DNA of 26,238 nucleotides from contig BFEA01000603.1 in the NCBI GenBank assembly GCA_003427395.1, positions 758,092 through 784,329 on the forward strand. The letters run 5' to 3'. The position numbers were made by a program, and so were the translations under genes. Positions within the stretch are counted from its first letter, which is position 1; each line of letters starts with the position of its first letter. Positions 19,824 to 26,238 of this stretch are shown here, piece after piece. Source of the stretch: Chara braunii. Taxonomy: Eukaryota > Streptophyta > Charophyceae > Charales > Characeae. The notes below the pieces were generated by a model that was not told where the DNA came from, did no database searches, and worked only from the letters and a program-made list of their open reading frames with translations.

Positions 19824-20207
19824 TTATTCTGAATAACCCATTAAGTCATTCATTAGGTTTATGGGTAATTCCTTTTCGTGTAGGAACCTCATGTGTGGAA
19901 GACACATCATATCGCTTGCTTTCATTTGTGAAGGTGATTCCCAAGTTAATGGGAATTGATTGCAATCTTGTTTTGTAAGTTGTGGATGATATGTATCTAC
20001 GATGTGGACTGAAGCAGTGAAGTCATTGGGACGACGACTTCTCGAACATCCCGCCCCATAACCATTCTCGTACACAAGGATGGGACATGTGTTTGCAAGT
20101 GGGATGTACGAAAAGTTGTAGCCAAGATTGATGACCTTCATCAGTTTATCTTTGAAACATAGTGTTATGGATTTGTCAATTCGGTTTTTGTGATTGTTGA
20201 TACTCAT
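19824..20207 (-). CDS. Unidentified 127-codon ORF
   Basis: Minus frame from ATG 20207 to a stop at 19824. The reading is of normal complexity (for example DKLMKVINLGYNFSYIPLAN, HIVDTYHPQLTKQDCNQFP, MMCLPHMRFLHEKELPINL). I recognise no domain, signal peptide or membrane segment. It could be a fragment of a transposon gene or host exon. No neighbouring exon could be joined to it with confidence. Confidence 0.3.
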   Translation of the reverse strand: MSINNHKNRIDKSITLCFKDKLMKVINLGYNFSYIPLANTCPILVYENGYGAGCSRSRRPNDFTASVHIVDTYHPQLTKQDCNQFPLTWESPSQMKASDMMCLPHMRFLHEKELPINLMNDLMGYSE

Positions 20208-20514
20208 TTTCCTTCCTATTTCATTTTGCTTCCTTTCCAGGAGTTTATTATCATCTCATGACAGACAATTGCTCCCCACTGGCCTCACACGCTGTGCATC
20301 GCTTGTCGCAACACCGAGTTCTACTTGGGTCAAGGGCTTAACTATCGAACACGTGGTGAAGAGGAATTAAATGAGGAAGCTGTGATATTGTGAACCTCCT
20401 AATCGGATTCTCAGGTACTATGCGAAGTATGTTGTCGGTCCCTCGTTTGAAATTGAGACCCGACTTGTGTTCCCCTTCCCTTTCGGCCTGTAAAAAAATA
20501 TCACACTCCTCACG

Positions 20515-20632
20515 ACGAAGTTCAAAGATACTTTTTGGATTAGGCGAAGTTCAAAAATACTTTTTGGATTAGGCGAAGTTCAAAGATACTTAAGTTCAAA
20601 GATACCTCTTGGATTGGGCGAAATTCAAAGAA
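20515..20632. repeat. 29-bp tandem repeat, about four copies
   Basis: Unit CGAAGTTCAAAGATAC followed by TTTTTGGATTAGG, present twice nearly perfectly, then in a partial and a diverged copy ending GGCGAAATTCAAAGAA. It abuts the left end of the next foldback element. Confidence 0.9.
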
Positions 20633-20636
20633 TTGT

Positions 20637-20972
20637 AATTTCATTAAAATTAACATTTTTTATTTTTCTAAACGAAATTGGAACCGACTAAATTGGTCTG
20701 ATTGAGGGTGAATTTTTCATATTTTTAAGGTATAGCGCTCTTAAAACGCCCTACCTCCTAGGTCTATCTTGACTTAGTAGTTGGCGTCCAAGGGGTACGA
20801 CGTTTTAAGAATGACGTACCGCCTGAATGTATCTGGACATAGCTGGAGTCCGGGGGGTACGGCGTTTTAAGCACATTGTACCCTAAAAAACTAAAAATTT
20901 TGACCTCGATCAGACCAATTTGGTCAATCTCAATTTCATTAAAAAAATAAAAAATATTTATTTTGACAAAAT
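20637..20972. mobile_element. Long-TIR foldback (MITE-like) element
   Basis: The left arm (20637-about 20735) and the reverse complement of the right arm (about 20876-20972) align over about 95 bases, sharing AATTGGTCTGAT and an AT-rich outer part (AYATTTTTTATTTTT). The inverted symmetry extends further inward through CTTAAAACGCC. The centre holds a direct duplication of about 63 bases, each with GGGGTACGRCGTTTTAAG (20792, 20855). No ORF. A target-site duplication is not clear. Confidence 0.7.
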
Positions 20973-20974
20973 CA

Positions 20975-21560
20975 TTGTTTAAGTTATAGATATTTTTGGG
21001 ACTAGGTAATCGTTGGAAGAGACTCTTTTTTGTTTTTTCCACTTTGCTCGTCACTCAATATTTGGGATTGCATGAGAGATTTTAGTTCTGGCTAGGTCTC
21101 CACACTCAATTACCAAAGAATCCTTTGCACATCCCATTTTTCGGCTTTCCAGGTCTCTTTTCACACTTTAGTCACTCCGACATGAAAGTTGTGCAGGGCG
21201 GCAGGTTGGAGTGTTACATACAAGAACCAGTGCATGCATGTAAGCTCGTGCATCATAAAGAGTCGCAGTATGTCAGGTAGTAACCAAAACACACTGGGCC
21301 TCGCCCCGCCACTGTCTGATATACAAATTCGGATAGTTGGACGTCGCTCCACTTACTATCCGAAAACGAACTTCGAATTTTCGTGGATGGTTGTGAGATG
21401 ACGCTCTCCAATACCACTTTCGAGTTTGTATACTTCCCAACCTGCAAAATTTGTTATCCTTCAAGGAACTCAGAGTGTCTTGGGGACGCATGTCACCATA
21501 TAGTTTAGTTTTCTGCGATAGAGCAATGACAGAAGGTGGAAAAACGACAAAGAATCCGAG
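20975..21560. other. No recognisable gene
   Basis: Mixed sequence with overlapping short frames on both strands and no domain. Confidence 0.45.
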
Positions 21561-21563
21561 TGT

Positions 21564-21618
<55 letters not shown>
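21561..21618. repeat. GT microsatellite
   Basis: GT repeat of about 58 bases with a single TATG interruption near its start. Confidence 0.97.
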
Positions 21619-21621
<3 letters not shown>

Positions 21622-21640
21622 TTATAATCCGTAAAGATTT

Positions 21641-21690
21641 TAACTTGGGTATGCATTTCAACAGCTTTGGGGTATACCGACTGCCCACTT
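21641..21690 (-). repeat. Diverged tRNA-like SINE head (copy of 23895-23945)
   Basis: AACTTGGGTATGCATTTCAACAG and GGGTATACCGACTG parallel the sequence at 23901-23942 base for base with a handful of differences. In this copy the box A-like word is truncated (CAGTCGGTA on minus). Confidence 0.5.
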
Positions 21691-21699
21691 CAATAAATT

Positions 21700-22500
21700 G
21701 GTAGGGGCCACATTTTGTGCTTTGGGTTTCCACCCCTCTGCAGTCACTCTCTGACACATACCCTAGAAAACCTGGCCTCCACTGATCCTCGCAATCACTA
21801 ACGAGGGAAAACCATGTGGAAAACTACATAAAAGGAAAACAAATATTTTACTACACGGCCTTGCCTTTCCCTCCATTTCGCACACGACCCGTAAAGCAAT
21901 AAGAAACCAATGAGAAAACGAAAGGCTTAGAGCTCCCCACCCGAAAAGGCGTGATGTATTATCTCACCGTCCATATCCAATAGGCCGACGGTTCGTAGCG
22001 GTCCCACACTGTCATACCTATGGCATATAGCCAGAGACCCACGCGTGGACTGGAATGTGGAGAGTGCACCTGGAATCTGGGCGGGCAACATTGGCATGCT
22101 AATGTATTGTCATCCTTGGCGCCCGATCTCACTAGTATTTTTGGTCCGAATGCCAATAATTTTTATTTTTATTTTTATTTTCCCAAAAAAATTAACAAGG
22201 AAGATGGATCGAGGATGGCGACTTCACAATGCCAATAGTTTCGTTGCTTAGGAGAGTCCCTCGGTCACAGGCACTCGGCGGACTGATCAACGGTAACTCC
22301 GCGTGGACACATTTGGTACATCTTTCGTCGATACCGTGGCTGTAGTCCCACCTATAACCGTGTAGTACCGTGTAGTGTAGGTGAGACGTTCAAGCAAAGG
22401 ACATCAACTGTCCGTGAGGGTGGATCCGATGGTCCTACGGAAAAATGCAAGTTTTTTACTTGATGCCATTTTGAAGGCATACTTCACTTTTTCCATTAAC
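21700..22500. other. No recognisable gene
   Basis: Mixed GC sequence with short frames on both strands. A small direct repeat ACCGTGTAGT occurs near 22358-22376. Nothing else stands out. Confidence 0.4.
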
Positions 22501-22511
22501 TGCTAACATCG

Positions 22512-22590
22512 GCAGGAGTAAGCGTGTAATGTAGAACTGCTATCGTATTTTTTGTAGGGTAGCAGAACTACACTACACGCTGAAGCCTGC
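22512..22590. ncRNA. Pre-miRNA-like hairpin or micro-foldback
   Basis: Left arm 22512-22543 (GCAGG..., AGCGTGTAATGTAG, CTGCTA) pairs with right arm 22559-22590 (TAGCAG, CTACACTACACGCT, CCTGC) with a loop of about 15 bases. Pairing is interrupted by one A/C mismatch, a 2x2 AA/AA loop and a small asymmetric internal loop. Stem length near 32 bp and near-perfect pairing suit either a plant-type miRNA precursor or a tiny foldback transposon. The strand is undetermined. Confidence 0.5.
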
Positions 22591-22700
22591 TAGAGAAACA
22601 ATAACCATAAGGGTGGGATCCAGGGTGGTGGATCGTCAGACTGACCGTCGGTCATCTTGAATCTCGTGTCAGATACAATTTGTGTTTTTTCCATTTTTAT

Positions 22701-22794
22701 ATTGGAAAGGGTGACGGCCTTATAGAGAGGTAACAATATGTTTGCCCATTGGAAAGGGTGACGGCCTTATAGAGAGGTAACGCTATGTTTGCCC
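22701..22794. repeat. 47-bp perfect-register tandem duplication
   Basis: ATTGGAAAGGGTGACGGCCT onward to GTTTGCCC is present at 22701-22747 and 22748-22794 with two mismatches. This is a recent slippage or unequal-exchange product. Each copy contains AGAGAGGTAAC, a possible but untested splice-donor-like word. Confidence 0.95.
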
Positions 22795-22899
22795 CTTCTC
22801 GCTAGCGTTTAGGATGCAAGGTTAGGGCCGCCGGTGGGGGCCTGACTAACACAAGGATCGAGCATTTGCCAATAAGTGTGCCTCCCTTTTCATCTTCCC

Positions 22900-23125
22900 C
22901 TACCCCCGTCGAGTAACAATAGTGTCTAAGGCCAACACTCTCCTACACACCACACACAACCTACTCACACGCGCACTCACGCCCGTGTTGGCTGAAGACC
23001 TTACTGATACCGACAAGGAGGATCCTGCTGACCATCTTAGCTGGTTGGCACCAAGAGTGCCACAGGTGGCCCTGGAGATTGAACCCACGACCTCCTGAAT
23101 TCCACGTCCCCTGTATAGCCTTAGG
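22900..23125 (-). mobile_element. tRNA-derived SINE-like element
   Basis: On minus, a box A-like word (TAAGGCTATACAGGGG, about 23122-23107) is followed about 25 bases later by GGAGGTCGTGGGTTCAATCTCC (about 23095-23074), an excellent RNA polymerase III box B. The tRNA-unrelated body continues toward about 22905. Spacing of boxes fits a tRNA head, but no full cloverleaf is present, so it is not a tRNA gene. I see no obvious tail or target-site duplication. Confidence 0.5.
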
Positions 23126-23523
23126 AGTAGTGGTAGGTAGGTAGTGAAAGAAAGATATGTTCCATGACATGGCAGAATGCCAGTTAAAAATATGTGAGGT
23201 GAGAGAAAAATATATGGCTGTCCCCCGATGAGGAGCAGGCAACTTTGAAAAGAAAAAAAGAAAAAAAATCTCATCATTCAATTGACCGGCCCCTGGTAGT
23301 TCAATTTTTGTGTTTTTAAACCACTAGTACCTTTGCCGCTTGGAAAATAGCGGGCCTCGAGTAGGCATCCGACCTTTTCGGAGGCCGAAACAAAATGACG
23401 GCCGCCGATCAGATTTATCAATGGCAGTCGTCGTCGGGCCCGACCTCCGGAGATTCAGGAGTTTGGGAAAAGAATCAGTTTTCCCTATTTTCCCACGCGG
23501 GAATTTTCTGGTCATTTGTTTGT
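23126..23523. other. No recognisable gene
   Basis: Short overlapping frames on both strands around 23324-23531 without a domain. Confidence 0.4.
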
Positions 23524-23881
23524 GGGAATAATTTGCAAAATACTCCCAGAAGTTGAGATATGTGCCAAAATGTACCCCTCAAACATGTGTGTAGAGCGGA
23601 ATGCCCCTCTGACAAAAAAAATGTCTTGTGAAATATCCCTGGCATCGGTTGGACCCCCATCTTTGCAATATATCCCTACAGGGTCATTCCAACGTTGCAA
23701 AATGCCCCAGTATTTGAGGCCAAGGCCCAAACGGGGAGGTCCAGATTGCGAAGTTGCACACCAGCCTGACAGGGGCACAACACAAAGATTTCGGCCCAAA
23801 AGGGCATTCCACACTACAAACATCTTTCAGGGGCATTTTGGCACATATCTCATCTTCTCGGGGTATTTTGCAAATTATCCC
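23524..23881. mobile_element. Foldback MITE-like element with ~85-bp inverted arms
   Basis: The left arm begins GGGAATAATTTGCAAAATAC. The right arm, read in reverse complement from 23881, begins GGGATAATTTGCAAAATACC. Both continue through GAGATATGTGCCAAAATG and GGAATGCCC. The centre is about 190 bases without an ORF. A one-armed relative lies at 15098-15190, so the family is dispersed. A clear target-site duplication was not found. Confidence 0.75.
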
Positions 23882-23888
23882 TCGCTTG

Positions 23889-23957
23889 TATTTGGCTTTG
23901 AACTTGGGTTTGCATTTCAACAGTCTGAGGGTGTACCAACTGAGCTACAGCAGGCTC
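23889..23957 (-). repeat. tRNA-like SINE head
   Basis: Minus strand reads GAGCCTGCTGTAGCTCAGTTGGTAC (box A TAGCTCAGTTGG, 23947-23936), then an anticodon-loop-like CTGTTGA, then AAGTTCAAAGCC (box B-like, about 23905-23894). The box order and spacing are those of a tRNA, but arms do not pair over a full cloverleaf. It sits directly against the foldback element at 23881. Confidence 0.55.
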
Positions 23958-24259
23958 GTTGGTCGGATACGAATTTGCAGACAAGAGGGTCCCGCCCGCG
24001 GATGACCCATTAGCGTTGCGTGCGGCGCCCGTCGGCCACCGTTGGACACTTCGCAATTCTGTGAGCTCTGGATTCCCTGCCGCACCGGGGCAAGGTCCCA
24101 CTTGCGCAAATTAGGAGATTTCGGTCGTTCATCTTTGCGATCTACGGTCGATATCGCTTAATTCGTGTAAGTGGGACCTAGCCCCCGTGTCGTTTTCGAC
24201 CACTGCACGCTGCACGTGGGACTACCAGCCCGCCCGTACAGTGGACGTCCTGCCAAAAG

Positions 24260-24340
24260 TTGGCGCCAACGATTATGGGCGGGAGATCGTGGCGATGCTG
24301 TGATAAAATTTGGCGCCAACGAGTTTCGTTGCGCGCGAAA
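24260..24340. promoter_or_regulatory. Cluster of E2F-like sites
   Basis: TTGGCGCCAA palindromes lie at 24260-24269 and 24310-24319, exactly 50 bases apart; the second reads TTTGGCGC on plus. A third site TTTCGCGC reads on minus at 24340-24333, and GGGCGGGA lies at 24278-24285. The E2F/DP consensus in plants and animals is TTTSSCGC. The patch is in a GC-rich stretch (about 23990-24370). I see no start of a coding region beside it, so its gene is outside, broken or absent. Confidence 0.45.
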
Positions 24341-24390
24341 GGTTGTCTGGAGATCCTGGCGGGGAATTTTGGAATTTTGGTTCATGTATA

Positions 24391-24440
24391 TATCGTCAAA
24401 TAGAACTGCCCGGTAAACCGTAGGCAGAGAGGGAGAAGAG
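24391..24440. repeat. Dispersed repeat fragment (hammerhead-element family), copy 3
   Basis: AGAACTGCCCGGTAAACCGT followed by AGGCAGAGAG and GAGAAGAGGA, preceded by TATATATCGTCA as in the 9.8 kb copy. The segment contains an imperfect hairpin CTGCCCGGT/ACCG-TA-GGCAG. The match stops before the ribozyme part. Confidence 0.8.
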
Positions 24441-24449
24441 GATGTATAT

Positions 24450-24895
24450 GGTTACACAGTCACTAGGAGGTTGGTTTGTCACGGGCGTGTGGTTCCGCAG
24501 CAGGCGCGGAAGGTCAGCGCACGTGCAGCAGGGTCGGGAGACCGGGTGACAGCGGACGGACGTGTCACGCGCGCGCGCGCTCGCTCGTGCTCAACGGAGG
24601 AAGCTCTGCATATCATATCATATCTACAAAAATGATTACGCAGGCGATTGGGTCGGCGGCGGCCCCTTTGACGCTTTTGCATGGTTCGTGAAATGCTCTT
24701 CTTTATCATTTTCCCTTGTCCTATTTGCTCTCCCCAGAGATAATACCTACCCTATCCCTTTCCCCGTGTTTTTTCCTTCGTTTCTTAATTAATCAATTTG
24801 GATCTTTTCTCGATTTGTGCCAGTCATCGTTGCGCAGGGGCCGTGCTTATCTTCCCCTTTTCCTCTTCAATTCCCATTTCTCGTCCCTAGGATGA
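24450..24895. other. No recognisable gene
   Basis: GC-rich start with a CG dinucleotide run near 24570-24582, then pyrimidine-rich sequence. No coding signature. Confidence 0.4.
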
Positions 24896-24897
24896 AT

Positions 24898-24900
24898 TTA

Positions 24901-24932
<32 letters not shown>

Positions 24933-25003
24933 TTTCCCTCCTTTCCTCCCTCCCTCCCTCGCTTGCTCGCTTGGTCCTGGTTTTCGTATCCGTTTCTCAT
25001 TCT

Positions 25004-25075
<72 letters not shown>

Positions 25076-25335
25076 TTTTCTCTCTCTTTCTCTTTCTCTC
25101 TCCTTCTCTTTCTCTCTTTCTGTATCTTTCTTTCTGTCCCCACCCTCCATTAAGGACCACCTGTACTTCGTCCATGGATGACATCTCTCTGCCAAGTCCG
25201 CCAACTGTTTGACACGTGTCATCATCTCTCTCTCCTCATGCCCAGAGAATGGAAGTTCATTCTTTGGTTTGCATCGCTTATTCTCTCTCTCTGTCTCTCT
25301 CTCTCTCTCTGTCTCTCTCTCGCTCTCTGTCTCTG

Positions 25336-25373
<38 letters not shown>

Positions 25374-25580
25374 ATCTTAGGTCTTTGCACGTGCCCTCTC
25401 ATCTCTTTCCACGTCCCCTTTTTTGTCTTCTCCTTTGTTTACATCTCTTTTTTTTTTTTTTGCCCTTCCCTTTTCATCTGTCGACATTTCGCACTTTCTC
25501 ACTGCGTTTCTTTCTCCCACTTTTCCTCCGTCGCTATTTTTTTTTTTTTTTTTTGTGTTGATCGAAATTGTTCATAAAAC
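24898..25580. repeat. Pyrimidine-rich tract with several CT microsatellites
   Basis: CT runs at about 24898-24928, 25007-25071 and 25279-25374, with impure TTTCTC stretches between, and T tracts at about 25448-25461 and 25538-25554. Ser/Leu-rich frames here are compositional. Confidence 0.9.
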
Positions 25581-26080
25581 GCAGGATACGTATCAATGTT
25601 GCTAAGCCTAAGGCGTAGTCACACGAGGACTTTGATGTATGTATCTGACTGCTTTTACGTTCAGATTCCTTGGAGAAAGTCCTATTGTGATCATGTCCTT
25701 AGCCGAAAAGCGGAGAGCAGAGTTTTCTTCCCTTCATCCCCCCAGTTTGCAATTTTGCTCTCAATTTCCCACCTCTCTCTCCCTCTCTCTCTGTCCGTCT
25801 GTCTCTGTCTTCCTCCCCTCTACCTCGCTGTTGTGCCAAGTTTTAGAAACCCTCTTTTGTTTGTGCCAAGTCTCACCAATTCTTCCCTCTCTCTCTCTTC
25901 CTCCTCCTCCCCTTTTATCACCTTTTCCACTTTATGTTCAAAAGACGTCTATCTTCCCCTTTGCATCTCTCTCTCGCTCTCTATATATCTAAATATATCT
26001 ATACATGTGACGATATCATCCTTGTGAACATCCACATCATCCTCACCGTAGCTGTCCTATCTGCCGAGGTGGGGACAGGT
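25581..26080. other. Pyrimidine-rich sequence, no gene supported
   Basis: A plus-strand frame (25596-26027) has a first third of mixed composition but dissolves into Ser/Leu-rich low complexity. It could be leader sequence of a gene beyond the window; nothing shows this directly. Confidence 0.35.
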
Positions 26081-26083
26081 GAA

Positions 26084-26179
26084 GAAAAAAGAAGAAAAGA
26101 AAAAAAGAAGAAAAGAAAAAAAGAAAAAAAGAAAAAAAGAAAGAAAGAAAAAAAGAGAAAAAAAGAAAAAAAGAAAAAG
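26084..26179. repeat. GAAA/GAAAAAAA microsatellite
   Basis: Purine-only run of A tracts separated by single or double G residues, about 95 bases. Confidence 0.95.
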
Positions 26180-26238
26180 GACACGTTGATCTGTGGGATG
26201 TGTTATTTGCTTTGTGATAATTGGATTATCTTTTCTTT

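Noticed and set aside
23889-23957. A functional tRNA gene on minus.
   Set aside because: Box A and box B words are present, but acceptor and T arms do not pair into a cloverleaf and box B is degenerate; a SINE head fits better.
24817-26027. Long Ser/Leu-rich plus frames and Arg/Glu-rich minus frames.
   Set aside because: They are translations of CT microsatellites and pyrimidine-rich sequence. The same applies to frames at 1-320, 932-1700 and 19227-19436.
1-26238. CRISPR arrays, bacterial operons, rRNA genes.
   Set aside because: None seen. The direct repeats found are tandem, microsatellite or transposon repeats without regular unique spacers.

Overview
The window is nuclear DNA of a eukaryote. 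It has long dinucleotide microsatellites, spliceosomal-type intron signals, degraded retrotransposons, foldback (MITE-like) elements, tRNA-derived repeat heads and assembly gaps, with no bacterial-style gene packing. The closest fit I can suggest is a repeat-rich green-lineage genome such as a charophyte alga, because the main element resembles the Kangaroo/PAT group of tyrosine-recombinase retrotransposons known from green algae. The species assignment is inference. I see no intact host gene.

Layout. Positions 1-1560 are microsatellites, a purine-rich minisatellite and short degenerate repeats. From about 2197 to 14252 I read the remains of one large retrotransposon of the DIRS order, PAT/Kangaroo type, with its sense strand on minus. 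Its left end is a repeat triplet B2-A2-B1 (2197-2916). Next comes a tyrosine recombinase on plus (3005-4061), meeting tail to tail a reverse transcriptase/RNase H polyprotein on minus (6371-4029). Then follows a Gag-like ORF on minus with a frame-preserving 105-nt intron (7400-6160). A second long unrecognised minus-strand ORF (13559-12098) lies before the right-end repeat A1 (13756-14252). The A1 ... B1-A2-B2 order is the split-direct-repeat layout of PAT-type elements. All reading frames are broken. The polyprotein has five internal stop codons but no frameshift, as expected from C-to-T decay. The middle (about 7420-12000) is filled with homopolymers, AT repeats, degenerate tandem repeats and smaller insertions.

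One of these insertions (about 9794-10131) carries, on minus at 9867-9926, a sequence that folds as a type III hammerhead self-cleaving ribozyme. All three stems are present, and the core is complete except for one G-to-A change. An imperfect inverted second copy lies at 10018-10085. Fragments of the flanking repeat recur at 8518 and 24391.

Right of 14252 there are tandem duplications, two foldback MITE-like elements (20637-20972, 23524-23881), two kinds of tRNA-derived SINE-like heads (23125-22900; 23957-23889 with a diverged relative at 21641), a pre-miRNA-like hairpin (22512-22590), a cluster of E2F-like sites in a GC-rich patch (24260-24340) and a long pyrimidine-rich tail with CT microsatellites. 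Two minus-strand ORFs (17832-18054, 19824-20207) look protein-like but are unidentified.

How the parts work together: the coherent set is Gag, RT/RNase H and recombinase. In this order the RT copies the RNA, the split repeats allow a circular DNA, and the recombinase integrates the circle without target-site duplication. This copy is dead.
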